Below, piece after piece: positions 1-15,600 of a stretch of 64,000 nucleotides of DNA. The notes beneath the pieces were generated by a model that made no database searches, was not told where the DNA came from, and worked only from the letters and a program-made list of their open reading frames with translations. Location: positions 2,277,179 to 2,341,178 of the forward strand of contig PJRA01000160.1 of assembly GCA_016987375.1 (NCBI GenBank), written 5' to 3'. The translations under genes and the position numbers were made by a program. Source of the stretch: Brachionus koreanus (Eukaryota; Rotifera; Eurotatoria; Ploima; Brachionidae). Each line of letters begins with the position of its first letter. Position 1 is the first letter of the stretch.

Positions 1-678
1 ATATTCGGATTTTGTGCACATTTTTTTATTATTCCATCAATAAAGATATTGTTTGGTTATCATTTGGTAAAATAGAAACAAAAAAGACATATTTATATTT
101 TATTAAAAGAATTAGTGATTTCTAGAATTTAATAATTTCTATATTACTAATTTTGTTTTTTGACACCAATTGACATTTTTTTAAGTCATATCATATTCCA
201 ACTAACTAGGCGGATCGACGTTAAGCAATTTTTTAAAAACAAAAATTCTTTAGTCATTTTTTTAATTAGGAAAACTTATTCGACTTCACTTACACAAAAA
301 CTATTCATCAGAGTTTATGAAAATTTTTACAGGTGAATTTTAAACAATAATTAATGACTAACTAAAATTTTAAAAACTAATATAAAAATGCCTCATAACT
401 GAAATGCTGATATTTTTTTCTAATTAATCAAATAAGTTTCATTTGACCATAAATATCATACGCTTTTTATTATAATAATTGTTAAAGATAAGTCGTTGTT
501 TTTTTTTTATCGGATAATTTTTAAAACATAATTTGAATTTAGAATAATTAAAGTATGATTTGAATTTTTAAAAATGTTTAGCTTTTTATTTTATTTGAAT
601 AATTTGTCAAATAAATGTCTTTGAATTTTTTAGATTTAAGACCCAGTGATCGAATTTTTGTTGAATAGGGGTCAAAAA
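1..678. other. AT-rich 5' flank of the spectrin gene
   Basis: No coding exon or repeat is recognisable here. The stretch is strongly AT-rich with homopolymer runs and precedes the first spectrin ATG at 679. It presumably holds the promoter and 5' UTR, but no core promoter motif can be called from sequence alone. Confidence 0.5.
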
Positions 679-3600
679 ATGTCGAATTTTCGAGACCCAA
701 CCAATTATGTAAGAGAATAAAATCGATTTAATCAATAATTTCTAATTTTAAATCTTTTTAAGAATCATCTTGAACAAACCAAAGATTTTGAACAAGGTAG
801 AATCAAAGCTCTTCAACAAGAGCGAATAAATGTTCAGAAAAAAACCTTTACAAAATGGTGTAACTCATTCCTATCAAAGGTAAGGAAATTTGAATACTTT
901 TAATCAAAATCTAGTAACTTTTTACTAACTAGTTTGGAATGGAAATTGATAATTTATTCCAAGATCTGGAAGATGGTAAACGCTTGATCAAATTGTTGGA
1001 GGTAATATCGGGCGAAAAATTGGGCAAGCCAAATCAAGGCAGACTAAAAGTTCACAGAATTGAAAATGTTAACAAAGCATTAAATTTTGTACAAAGCAAA
1101 GTAAATCAATAGACTATAAAATTTTATTAATTTGTTTAAAAAAATAAAATAATTAAATTTCAGGTGAAATTAGAAAGTATTGGAGCTGAAGACATAGTGT
1201 CGGGAAATCCGACGCTTATTTTAGGTCTTATTTGGAGCATAATTCTAAGATTTCAAATTCAAGACATTGAAATCGAAGTAGAAGATGATTCACAAGAAAA
1301 GCGAAGTGCCAAAGAAGCTCTGTTATTATGGTGCCAGCGAAAAACTGCCGGATATGCCGGTGTGAAAATAGTTGATTTTTCCAACAGTTGGCGAAACGGT
1401 CTGGCTTTCAATGCATTGATTCATTCTCAAAGACCAGACCTGATCAATTATAACACACTAAATCCAAATGATAACCATTACAACTTGAATAATGCATTTG
1501 AATCGGCTCAAAAATATTTAGGAATAGCAAAACTGTTGGATCCGGAAGACATTGACGTGGAACGTCCTGACGAAAAGTCAATTTTAACATATGTATCATC
1601 TTATTATCACACTTTTGCTAAGATGAAAAATGAAGCGGTCGGTGGTAAACGCATTGGCAAAATTGTTGACTATTTAATGGACATTGATCGAAATAGGGAA
1701 ATTTACGAAAGTGATGTGACTAGTTTAATGAATTGGATACATAAGAATATCCGGGATTTGAGCAACTTTGAATTTCCTAACTCACTAGATGGAATTAAAT
1801 CTTTGATGCTTGTTTTTTACAAAGAATACATGGTTTTAGATAAACCTCCCAAATGTAGACAAAAGATTATGATTGAAGCTAATTTTTATAGCATAAATAT
1901 GAAGCTAAATGCTCAAGGCCACCCGAATTATAATCCACCCGAAGGAAAAACAATCAGTGATTTAGAAAATACTTGGTCAAGATTGGAAAAAGTGGAACAT
2001 GAAAGAGATTTGGCGTTGAAAAGAGAGCTACATCGGCAAGAAAAACTCGAACAAATGTATGAGAAATTTGACAAAAAAGCTAAGCTTAGGGAAGATTGGA
2101 TCAGTGAAATGGCAAAAATTCTAAGTAATTCATCGTCGTTCACTAATTCGTCTCAATTAGATGCAACTTTCAAAAAATTAGAGGCGCTTAGTAGTGATTT
2201 TAATGCAGGGTCAGATCGATTCAAGCGTCTAGATCAATTGGCTCAGGAACTAATTCATGAGGACTATTTTTCGAAAGATACTGTCCATAAACGAAATCAA
2301 AAAATCCAGTCAGCATTTAATAATTTAATAGACCAATTTGAAAAAAGAAAAGCTTCTATGGCAACATTCCAAGAATTAGAATTTTTATTTCAAGAAATGG
2401 AAAATCTTAATAACGAAATGTTTTGTTTAGAGGTATGTTTTTTTTTTTTGTTTTTAGCTGACTAGTGGTTATTTGACCACAGTAAAATTAATATCCGTTA
2501 ATTTTTTTATGGGATTTTTTTTGGCAAAAATTATTTTATTTAATTGTCTTTATGGCCGAATGAGAAAAATTAAAATTAAAAAAATTCAAATATAAAAATC
2601 CAGTTGTGTGAAAAAATAAGCCAAAAATTCTTTAAAATTAAAAAAATTAACTTTCATCGACAAAAATCAAGACAGTTAGGCTAAAAAATATTTATCTAAA
2701 AATATAATTTATTTTTTTCAATTTTCAAAAAATTGGATATTTTGTTCTTTTTTTTTTAATTTTAGGCTAAAAAAAACAAATTATCGAAAAAAAATTATTT
2801 TTTTAATTCTGAAAAAAATCGTAATCTTGTGATTTAACAATAAAACGCAAAAAAATTATCTAAAGTTATTATCGCTAATATTTTTTAAAACCTAGCATAA
2901 TATTACATTTAAAATTCTTCCCTTATTGAATTAAAAGGTTTTGATTTCAATTTCAAAATAAATAAACAGGCAAGTGTATTAATACTGATAGAAAGATACT
3001 GATTAATACTTCTTTTTATAAATTCATAATAAAATATACACATTTAAAATATTGAAAATCTTTGAAATTAAAAAAAATAAATAAATTTTTTTTTTTTGAA
3101 TTTTTAGATGCATACTAATTTTTGAATAAAATTTTACAGCTAAAAAGTAGTAGTAGTTAATACTGCGACCCTTAGGGTAAAGCTTCCTTGAAGTTTAGAC
3201 TTTTTCAAAAAAAAGTCGAATTTACTGCCTTGTAGCAAAGCTTGTTAAAAAATGTCAGGTTCGACTAGAAATTTTATGAAAAAATTAAAATTAACAACTT
3301 AAGACGAATTTTTGGCTGACTCATTAATCTTTAGTTTTATTCTATAAATTCACAGGTTTAATAGCAAATTTTTTATGAATAAAAATTCTAGTTTAGTTTG
3401 GTTTAATTGAATAAATTTAAATTGCACAATTGATGACATACACCATTGTTTACAATCTGTGATACTTATACTTATTGATTCACAAAATATTCACAAAGTA
3501 TAAAAGCCCATAGCGTAAAATTGTTAATGATTATTAGGAGTTGAACAATAAGATAATATCCGAAATTGATAATTAATCTTGGCACTTAACAATTAAATTT

Positions 3601-6600
3601 TAACGTATTTATTTTAAAAATCAGTTTTATTTCAAAATTTTTTCTCAAAAAATCAATTTTTTTCAGTTTAAAAATAAATTTTTATCTTTTCTAGAAAGCC
3701 TTTCAATCGAAAGACTTTGGAGAATATTTACTTGATGCAGATGAATTGATAACCAAACACGGAATTCTTGAGTCTCAAATTGCAGGAATTAGTCAACATC
3801 TAAAAAGTGTGAATCGTCGAGCACAACAATTTACTCGGTCCAATTTATCAGCGACATCTACTGCATCAATTGTATCTTCGCAATCTTTAGCCTCCTCATC
3901 ACCAAACAACAGCATTAGTGAGAATTCTTCAAAAAGTCTTCTAAGTGAGGCTCAGCTAGTCAAAGAAAAATTAGACAACTTGAACAAAGCATTCGATATA
4001 ATAAACGTTTTATGTGGAGAAAGACGCAAATATTTGCTAGAGCACCGTGACTTTCTTAAATTCCTCGAAGAGGCCGACGAAGAGATTATTTGGATAGAGG
4101 AAAAAATAAGAATTGTAAAATCAAACGATGCTGGACACGATCTCGGCTCTACTCAGATTTTGATCAATAAACATGAACAACTGGAAGATGAGATTAAATT
4201 TCGCTCTCCCAGAATTGACAAAATAATTTCGCAAAGTGAGAAAATGATTAATGCACAACAATTTGGAGATGATGAGATAGAAAATATAGTCAAACGAACA
4301 TCAGAAATACAAGCTCTTTTCAAGCAATTGAAAGAATTAGCTGCAAAAAGAAAATCTATATTGGAGGATTCTTTTTCATCACAGCAATATTTTGCGGATG
4401 CAAATGAGGCCGAGTACTGGATGAAGGACAAAATGGCTTTGGTGTCGCTAAACAGCGATTGTGGCAAAGACGAGGCCAGTACACAAGCATTGCTTCACCG
4501 ACATGTACGCATACAAGAAGAAATAAAAGCATATGAAGCCGAAATTAGACGCTTGACAGAGATTACTGATGTTCTAATCGGCAATAGACGCTTCAGTTCA
4601 TTTCCAGCTGATATAAAACAGCAATTGATGAAAAATCAAAAAAGAAATGCTCTTGCTTCGACTGGAGAAATTCCAACAGACACTGAAGACATCGAAGATT
4701 CGGACTCGGATTTTTCAGCTGCGGATTCTTACATTGAAGAAGTTGATTTTGTTGATGAAATTGTTGAAAAAGAAGTGGCAGAATTAGTCACTGTACAAAT
4801 AAATACCAATTGTGTTAAAGTGTTGTATCCGTTCAGTAGTAAACATTTATCGATTCAACGAGGAGAAATAATGGAGCTAAAAGAAAAGACAAATGCAGAA
4901 TGGTGGCTGGTGGAAAAGACAAATGGACAAGAGGGCTATGCGCCGGCAAATTATGTCAAAGAAATGGGGCAACAAACTTTTCCCAAGCTGCAGAAAAAAT
5001 TAGTCAAGCGACCGCAAGTTGTAAAGGTGGAAAAAATAGTGCGAAAGCCAAATCCTCTAGTGAATACATTTAAAAATGACAGAAAAAAGAAAGGCTCTAT
5101 TTTGAGGCGAAAAACGACTAGCATTCAGCCTAGACAATTGCAGCATTTGAATACGGAAAATTTGCAAAAGAGACAAGCTGACATAAAGTTTATGTTCAAT
5201 CAGTTGTTGAATTCGTCTATTGAGCGTCGCAAACAATTGGACAATACGATTACTTTTTACAAATGGTTGAGAAAGTATGAAGAGTTTAGCAAGTGGGTTA
5301 AGGAAAAATTAGAAGAAATGAGCCTGAGCAATCAAGAATCATTGCTAGAAAATCCAGACTCGTCCAAACGACTCTATCAAGCATTTATAACCGATTTTTT
5401 GGCTTATCAAAACGAGTTTTCTCAAATTGAGAAATTGTCCGATGAATTGGTTAGCAAAAAATTGACCTATGTGATCGAAACGTCAAAAAAAGCCATGTCA
5501 CATGGCGAAATTAAGCAAAAACAGAACGCATTGGCCGTCGATTATCAGAAGCTTTTGGAACTTAAAAAAACATGGGACAATTCAATAAAAGCGTTTCAGT
5601 GTATTGAAAAATATAACAGTTTGTATGCGGAGGTGAGCGATTTAGTAAGGGAAAAATTAGCTGCCTTGCAAAAAGAAGAGCTTGTACATGAGAACGATGT
5701 GAGAACTGTGCGCGCTCTACAAAAAAAACAAGAAAAACTAGAAAGAGAACTCGGACCGATTGAAAAAAATATGCTTAATTTAAAAGAGACAGCACAAGAA
5801 GTAAGCAAGTATTTTCCACAAGAGAAAGCAAATGTGGCAAAAAAACAAGAGTTGATAAATAACCAATGGCTGCGATTGAGAGAAGACGTTAAAAATCGCA
5901 AAGCTAAATTGGATGAAAAACACGGTCTGCAGCGTTTTGAGAATGAGCTTGATGACTTTAGAATTGCTTGCTCCAGCCTTGTTGTTCAATTGAACGATTT
6001 AACAGAGCCTAGGGATTTGAAACAACATGAAGAAATGAAGAAAAAATTTGAAGAATTACAAGCTGAATTCAAAAATGAACTCATATACAAATTTAACAGT
6101 CTAAAAGAGCTTGGTCAAAATTTGCTTGCCAAACGTGGCGTCGCTGGAAGTGTTGAAAAAGTAAATTCCAGTTTAAGTCACGTGACTGGCATTAAACACG
6201 ACACAGCTAATAGCATAGATGATAGAGGCAAATATTTGGACGACTATCAGAAATACTTGAAGTTTAAACAAGACGCTTCGGGCATGCAACTTTTAATGCA
6301 AGACCAAGAAGCTTATTTGCAATTCGACGAGGTGGGAAGCTCGTCGAGTAATGTAGATGGATTGCAAAAGCGTCATGACGAATTTATAGCCAAACTAAAC
6401 GCCCAAGACGACAAGATGAAAATGTTAGCCGATCAATTGGCTAAGCTCAAGCTTAGCAAACACTTTGCCATTGAAGAAATGGAGCAAATGTTTCACTCAT
6501 TGACTGTGAAAAGACAAAAATTGAAACAAAGTGCACTTGATAGAAAAAATAAATTGGCCAAGTCAAAAGACTTCTATGATTTTAAAATACAGTGTGATGA

Positions 6601-9600
6601 TTTGAACTCGTGGATTGATGAGAGACGATCGGTTGTGGAAAATGCCAATGCCGAGTCAGTCTCATTGTCTCATTTGGAAAAGAGCATGAACAAACATGAG
6701 GCCATAGAGAAAGAGCTCATTTCGAATAGGACTAGACTTGACAAGCTTATAAACGACGGAGCTCGTCTTTCAAAGTCAATAGTGAATGAAAAAGTTCAAG
6801 AGTTGATCAGTGTGGTGGAAAAAAATTGGCTTGATTTGGAAAATTTTTCCAAATTAAAAGGTAAAGAGCTGCAAAAAGCCATTGAAAAGACAGAGATGAA
6901 TTTGAAAATAAACGACGTGGAGAATAGAGTCAAAGGTCTGGAAAACGAATTGAGAAAAAATTATGCAAACAATGATCTTAGATCGTCCAAACATGCACTT
7001 AAAAAGCATGTAGAACTTAAAAAACAAATTGGCATGGAAATTGAATTGTTAAACGACATGAACAAAGAAAGTGTAACGCCTCTAGAAAACAAGGACAATA
7101 ACAATTCTCAACAAGAGCTCAAAAATGCTCTTAAAGCTTATCTAAACTCGTACAATATGCTCAATCCGTTGATTGAAGAAAAACAAAAAAGCCTTGAGTC
7201 CGAGCACAATGTTCAACAATTAATATTCGACTTGGATCAAGAGATGCAATGGATTGATCAAAGTATTAAACAAGTCGATTTGCTTACACAAGCCATGCCA
7301 CAGACTTTGTTTGAAGCAAAAAATGTGAGCAAAAAATTGGCCGAATTGGACCGCATTCGCATCAACAATCACAAAACGTTGTATGATAGCCTAAATGAGA
7401 AATGTCAAAATATGTTGGAGAGCGACAGTAAGTCGTCGCTGAACAAGTTAGAGCAAAAAATGAACGAAATCGAAGCCAAATGGAAAACTTTGGAAGACTT
7501 TATTGGAAAAAAAAAATCACTAGTTGCCCAATGTCTAATAGAACAAGAACAACTAGAAGAAATAAATCAAATAGACATTTCGTTAAATGAAAAAATGCCT
7601 ATTTTAGCCAGTGCACTGAATGACAGTGTCAATGAGTCGAGCATTAACAAAAATCTGACTAAATTGGATCATTTGGCGCATGATTTGCGCGAGTACAACT
7701 CCATGTTGTACGATAAAAAGCCTTGTAGTGATTTGGTCAAGTCGAAAATTGAAGATACCAAGCAAAGAGTAGAAGAAATGTTGGCCGAAAGTGAGCTTAG
7801 GAAAAAAAATTTATCACACAAATTCGAAGCCTTGGAATTTGATCGTGAAAGTAGCGAATTTATGAAATGGATGAGTGAAAAACGCATTCAAGCCCAGTCG
7901 GAAGAGTTCGGACACGACTTTGAGCATTTGATATTAATAAGTGATAAATTTGACTCGCTCAAAGACGAAGTAAAGCTCAGCGATGTAAAATATGAACGCT
8001 TGAGACAACGGGCAAGCGATCTATTGAGCGCCAAAAGCGCTGACTCAAAGCTAATTCACAAAAGAAACGACGAGCTTAAGGCTACATATGATCAATTGAT
8101 GAATGAATTGGGCCAGCGTGAACTTTTGCTAAATTCAGCTGCTGCCATACACCGGTTTAACAAGGATGCACAAGATTTAAATCGACGCATAAGCGAAAAA
8201 GAGGCAAGTTTTGTCACTGACTTGGGCAAGGATTTAAATTCGTGTGAATTTTTGGTACGCAAGCATCAAACTTACATTGAAGAATTGTTTGCTCTTAAAA
8301 TTCACCTAAACGATTTGAACAAAGAAAGTGAAACTTTGCGCGCCAAACACCCCGGCGACACCGAGGAGTCAATTTTGTCCGAAATGAACGATTTAATTGA
8401 TAGATTTAATAGTTTAAGACTGAAAAGCGAAAAGAGAACCAGAGACTTGAATCATTCAATTGATTACTACAAGTTTATTGTTCAATCGAAAGATTTGAAT
8501 CGATGGATGGAGCAAATTCGCACCGCTCTATTGACATTTATTCAACCATCTGATCTGTACTCGGTACTTCAGTTGATTGAAGAGCATAAAAACTTGCGAT
8601 CGGAGATATCGCAAAGAGACGATATGTTCAAAAAATTGGAAGATTTGTGCATTGAAATAGGCAATAAAAAGGACAATCCACATTCGAAAGAAATTTTGCT
8701 AGCCACTAATGATGTAATGAACGGCCGAGAAAGTCTTTTTCAGCTTTGGACACTTAAAAACCGAGTGCTTGAATCTCAGAACGAGTGTCATGAATTCTAC
8801 CGCGATGTAAATCAATTAGTCTTGCTGATAAATTCACAGGAATCAATTTTGACCAAGTCGTTTAACGAACTTGAACAACAATTAATCAAAATGAGTGTGC
8901 TTAGTGTGGAAGACTTGGAGCGTGTTGTGAAAACAAATGAAAATTTGGAAAAAAAAATCGAAAAACAATCGCTTGAAAAAGCGATCGATTTGAAGAAAAA
9001 AGGTGCTCAATTGTTTGAAAAAGAGTCAGCTAGGCTAAATAGCCAAGAGACCGAAATCTATGGTCTGAATGAAATGCAAAAATTAAAAGATATTTTGAAT
9101 TTGATTCTAAAAAAAGAAAATGATTTGAGAGAATGGTGTCGTAAGCGAACTAATCAGCTAAATGACTCATTGAAATTTTTTAGACTGTATCGCGACATAG
9201 ATGAGTTTGAAATGTGGATCGATGACAGGATTAGAGGAGCTAAAAATTTGTGCCAACGATCACAATCGTCGGCACTCTACGATAAGATCAAGCTATTTCA
9301 GAAGCAAAAGGCGCTCAAAAGCGAAATAGACTCTAATTTTACACGCTACACACAGCTTAATGTGCGTGGCAAAGACGAGATTGGCTCGAATAAGTCAGTA
9401 AGTCAGCAGCTGATGCGCGCTACTTTGGAAAATTTGAACAAAAAGTGGCAAGCGCTAGCCTACGAGATAAACGAGCGCGAAAAAGAATTCGAAGAGGCCA
9501 AGGACATTTTAGAGTTCAACGACGAGCTGGAGAAATTGGAAGAGTGGCTCAAGGACAAAGAGTTGATGATACAAAATGGCGATATAGGCCGCGACTATGA

Positions 9601-12600
9601 GCATTGTATTATCCTATTGAAAAAAGTCGACGACACCACATCGCCCATACACGAAAATAAGCTGAATAAATTGATCGACATGGGCAACAAATTGGTTCGC
9701 TTGGGCCGAACGGACCAGGAAATGGTGGCCGAAAAAAACGACCGATTAATTAAACGTTCGCAGCTCATCAAGTCTGGAATAGAGGCCTATAAGCAAAAAT
9801 TAGTAATTGCTTTGGACATACATTTGCTAATGCGTGACTTGGACGACATTGATCAGCGCATACTCGACAAAATAAATGTTCTACAAGTAGATGTTGAGCA
9901 CAAAAATTTGGACTCGGTTCAAGTCGCTCAGAGTAAACTAAACGAATTAAAGTCCGAGCTGAATCCAATTGAGGAAAAATTAGATCAAGTAAAAAACGAA
10001 TCATTGCTAGTTTCGTCGTCAACTGACGAGATGATATCTAAATTTGATCAAGTAATACAAAATTGGCTACATTTAAACGATTTAGTTGAGAAGAAAACAA
10101 TTAAATTGGATTCGAGTTTTTTTTATCAAAAATTTATGGTCGAGTACAGAGACTTGAAGTCTTGGATATGGGACATGGCAAATAGGATACAGCAGCAGAG
10201 CGAACCGGCTAGTCTGAGCGAGGCCGAGACTGCGATCAATTTGCACCAGGAACGAATGACTGAAATAGAGGGCAAGGCGCACAGAATTTTAAGTTTGCGC
10301 GACATGGGAGCTGATCTAATGGAGCGCAAGTCGAACGAGTCAAATTATCAACTAGTCCAGAAAGAGATATCCAATTTTATCAAAGACATTCATCAGCTCG
10401 AACAAGAATTGGAGCTAAAAGCGAGCGAGAAGCAAAAATTTTTGCAACAATGTGCCGAATACTTGGAAATAAAAGAGTCTTGGCGACAAATTGAAAATTG
10501 GTCAAAGCAAATTGAGACTTGGCTGAAGAGTCACGAGATGGGCGACTCGGTCCTAGCCGTCAAATCGCTGCTAACCAAACATGAAAATATTGAAAATTCG
10601 GTCAAGTCTCAAATGAGTGCCAATGGCTCTTTTGACAATTTGGAACAACGTGTCAATCAAATTACACGCGCTGCTAAAAATGCACATGTCGATCAAATAC
10701 AAAGTTTGCTTAGTCAAAGTGTCGCTAAGCGAAAAGAATTGAGCGATTTGTGCGCCAATCGACGCAAACAACTCGACGATTCGTTGATGTATCAAAATTT
10801 GCTATTAAACTATTATGACGTCATACAATGGATTAGAGAAAAAACAGTTACTGCTATGGAAAAAACCTACACGGATTTGACCAATTTGGAGACAAAAATT
10901 CAACGACACCAAGCGTTTATGATCGATTTGAACAAGATCGGACATAAACGCGTCGAGGACATGCACAAAGAAGCCAATCAACTGTTGGCCAGACATCAAA
11001 CTACTTTGTACTCGTTGAGCACATCGTCTACACAGATTGTAGCCAATATAAACGAACATTTGAAAGATCTTGACATACAATGGAACGGTCTAAAGACCGC
11101 TGCCGAGTCGAAGAGAAAATTTTTGGACGACGCGTACAAATATGTGTCGTTTACGAGATTTTGTGACGATTTGCTAGCTTGGTTTGACGAGGTCGAGTCT
11201 CAGTTGACCAATGACGACAACGGTCATGACATATCGTCGTGCAAAATGCTTTTGTTAAGACACGAAAATTTGACCAAACAAATAGAGGCCCATCAAGAAA
11301 AAATACAAGAGCTTGACTCGTATCTTTTGGCAAATAGGGATAATTTTATGCTAAATGAAATACAAGAGATGGCCGGTCAAGTGAGAGAGCGATACGGCGC
11401 TTTGAAAGAGCCGTGTCAAATAAGACTGGACAATTTGCACGAATCGCTCAGTTTGTTTTCAGTCTTGCACGACATGGACGACGCTAGTCAATGGATAGAT
11501 GAAAAAATGGCCCTGGCCTCTATTGAAGAGCTCGGCTTTACTCTCCAGGACACTCACAAATTGGTCAAAAAACACACTAATTTGGAGCAAGAGACAAGTA
11601 ATCAGCAGAATTTGATCGAAAGCGTGTTCAAAACAGTGCAAAAGCTAGTCGAACGAAAACACTATGCTCATCAGTTGTTGTCGAATCGGCTGGCTCAATT
11701 GGAAAAAGAGTGGCTCGTGTTCAAGGACTTGGTCAGCGAACGTGGACAAAAATTAGAAGATGCTTTACAGATGCAGAAATTTGTGTCCGAAAGCGACGAT
11801 TTTATTCAGTACATGAAAGACAAATTGAAACAATTGACCAGCACAGACTACGGCCGCAATGATCAAATTACATTGAGCTATTTGAAAAAATTAAAGTCAA
11901 ACGATCTGCAAAATCAACAACAACACTTGGACTTGTTAGGTCAACAAGCTGCTCAGCTTCAGAGTCGTAAGCACACGGACAAAAAATTAATACAACGCAA
12001 GCTGACCGAAATGCAAAATTTGTTCGAGAATTTGAACGATTCGAGCTGCAATCGAGAGCAACATTTGAATGCCATGTTGAGTGTGTTCGAGTTTGAGAGA
12101 GAGGCCGAAGCGCTTGTTAATTGGCTGCGTGACCAAGAAGTTGTTGCGTCTAGTCAAGATTTTGGACAAGATTTGGAACATGCGGAACTGTTGGCAAAAA
12201 AATTTCAACAATTTAACAATTATTTGAACAAAAATGCAACTAAAATAGCTCAATTTGACGATTTGGCTCAACAATTGTGCGAAAATAAATATACGCCAAG
12301 TGCTTACATTGAGAATATTGACGAAAGATGTTCGTTTGTCAACAATATATGGACTCATTTGAATGTAATGGCTGATATACGACGTAAAACACTCGAGGGT
12401 GCCATTGAAGTGCATGCTTTTGACAAAGACTGTGACGATTTGATAGCATGGGCATCGGAAAAAGAAAAATTTTTGAACAACGAAGCAATTGGATATGACT
12501 TGGCCAGTGTGTACACGTTGGCCAAGCAACAAGAAGCGCTTGAGAATGAGCTGTCATCGCTCAGCGAAGAACTAGAGCGCCTAAACTCGGAATCAAAACG

Positions 12601-15600
12601 CTTGATTGAAAACTATCCGGCTACTAAGGATCATTTGGAGAGCAAACTGGACCAAGCGGACGTCAAATACAATCAAGTGTTGCAATATTTGTCGCAACGA
12701 AGAGACAAAATACAAAATTCGCAGAACATGTTTGTCTATGCAAATGAGTTCAATGAGCTAAGCGAATGGCTTAGAGAAATGCTAGTCAAATTGACATCGG
12801 TTGAGCTTAGTCCACAGCATGGACTAGGCGAAGTAAACAATGCCGAAATGCTAATACAAAAGCATAGAGAGCACAAAATTGAAATTGATTCTCAACAGTC
12901 AAAGATTCAAAAGTTTCTCGCCAAATCCGAAGAGTTGTTGACTAAATTTAGCAAAAACAAAGTCCAAAAACAAGAAATATTGAGCAAAATTCAAATAATT
13001 CAAACAAATAGCAACAACTTGCTGGAGACTTGGTCGAGTAGACAAGATTTATATGAACAAAATTTGGAATATAATAAATTATTGAGAGAAATAAAATATT
13101 TAGATTCTTGGTTGTCTTCTAAGGATGCGTTTGTGCATACGGACATACTTGGCGATAGTGTGACTAGTGTGGAAAGCTTGCTAAAACAACACGAAGATTT
13201 TGAGAGAATGCTCAAAGCTATGGAAACTAGATTTGGCAATTTGAAAGTTGAAAATAAACTAGAAAAGAAATTGAAGGAAATTAGGGAACGAGAGGCGGCT
13301 AATAGGATCAAGGCTGATGCACAGTTCGAAGAAGAGAGGAAAAAAGATGCTGAACGTAAGCGAAAATTGGAACAGAGACGCCAGGATGAACGTCGAAGAA
13401 CTCAAGAAATTATTGCCAATGTATCACAGAATCAAATTGCGGCCAATGTATCTCAATCAGTCGGTACGACTGAATTGAATAAAAATTTGGAAATTAAAAC
13501 TCAGCTAGATGGTGATCAAATCAGCAAACAAGTTAATAGTCCCAAAAATGCTGGACCTATACGCAAAAAAGACAGAAATAGAACTAGAAGTATAAGAGAC
13601 AAGCATAAAATTTTAATTGGACTTTCTCCTCCGACTATTACGGACTATTTGATGAGAAAGCAAGAATATCAAAAAGGTGGTCAACGGGCTCCCATTAGAG
13701 GTAAATAGAACCATAAATTTATTTTTTATTTTCTAAATTTTAGTTTTTTTTTTTCGTAAAAAGGTTACATAAATTTTAATAGTTTTTAATAATCGTTAGA
13801 AAATTTTAAAAAATTTAATTTAAATTAAAATATTTGAAATTTTTATAATTATTGATTAATTTTCATTTTTCAAAAATAAGATTATTTTGAAATTTTGACT
13901 AAGTAATTATTAATATTAATTAGAAATTTCAAAATAAAAATCTTTAACAAATACTTTACCGAAAAACAGGTTGATTCACTTCAAATAATCAGTTTTTAAT
14001 TAGAAGGAATTATTTTTCAAATTAAATTTTGAAATTTTTTTTAAATCGCTATCTGAAAATTTATTTTTTCTATGCACTCGAGGCGACAAAAACAGGTAAA
14101 AACACTGTTTAAACGTGAGCGTTTAAATTAAATAAAAACAGAGGATAAACGGGCGTAAAACAACCAGGACAAAAAAAACTTAATTATTTTTGTTTTAAAA
14201 AAGTACAAAAATAAAAATTTAGACAAATTAAGTCATAAATATTTAAATTAAAATAAAATTTAACATTAAAAAAATTCAACATATTTTTCAAAAAAATTGT
14301 AAAGAAGCGTGTTTTATTTTGTTTAAATAGTGTTTTTGGGTGTCTGAGGTGTTTTTTATTTGTTTTTTGAGCGTTTTAGACTCTTTTTTTTTAATTCTTT
14401 TCGATATAGTAGCATTAGATTTTTATTCAGGTTTTTTTTAGTCGTTTTTTAAGTGTTTAAATAGCATTGTTGGGTGTTTGAGGTGTTTTTTAATGTTTTT
14501 GGCGCGTCAAAAACAGTTTAAAAAAAGAAAATAAAGAAGAAGATAAAGAGGCAAATTAAAATTGTTGATCAAATTTCATTTTTCAAAAGTGATCAAAGCA
14601 TTTTAAATGCGTAAATAATTTTAAAATGTTTTGGTAAGTTTTGGAAAATGAAATTTGTTTATATTCATTAGTGATCATTGATCATGAAATGGTTCTTCAT
14701 TGCTTTTTTAAATGTTTCAAAGGATTTATTGTAAAAGCGATAGTATTTTATTGATAAATGAATAAAACAAATTCATGAATTTATGTTCTTCGTTTAATTC
14801 TCTTTTCTAGTTGCGACAAAAGTTGCTTTCAGTCCCCAGCTAATTAATTATGAATGTAACATAAATGTATAATCAATGAATACTCGAAAATTCATCATGA
14901 TTTTTCGATGAAAAGCGACACAGTCAAATGAACTGGTTTTTAACTTTGAATTTTTGATATCCAATCTAAGATTATTGATGATACATTGGTTTTTCATAAT
15001 AAAAACGATTATAACTGATGTAAAATGATGAATTGTAGTGTTTCTCATCAATGTAACATCCAAAGTTAATTGACTGGATAAATAATGTTATATTTTAGTC
15101 TTCAGAATCGAATACTTCCATTCATATTTTAATTATAATTTCTTAAATTGAGCTTTACCAATGTTATTTGACTAAATGTGATATAATATAAATACTGAAT
15201 TTTGGATTTATGAAGAAAATTTGTTTTAATGTTATTGAAATTTATAATACTGTTTAATCAACTAAATTATTCAAATAAATTTTATTTGTAGATTAATAAC
15301 TTTTTTTTAAGAATACCAGCCATTTTACACATCAATTCATGGTAACCTAATGTGTTTCTTCATTGACAAAAAAGACTACAATGAATTGAACGCTGCCACT
15401 CAGCCAATTAATTTATTTAATTGTAAATTAAACCGCATTGAAGATACGACCATTCAGAGAGATGTAATACATGTTGAAACAGCAGATGGAGCCGAATACT
15501 TGTTTGATGCTGCAGGCGATGAATTCGACTTGGAAAAAATGGATCTTTGGATGGAAAAAATTCAAGAAAGTTCAGGTAAATAAATTTCCTCTCATACTAA

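Noticed and set aside
4153..13311. Many open frames of 60-181 codons antisense to the spectrin giant exon
   Set aside because: They lie opposite a strongly supported coding exon, show no family motifs, and have compositions expected from the complement of Lys/Glu/Leu-rich coding sequence.
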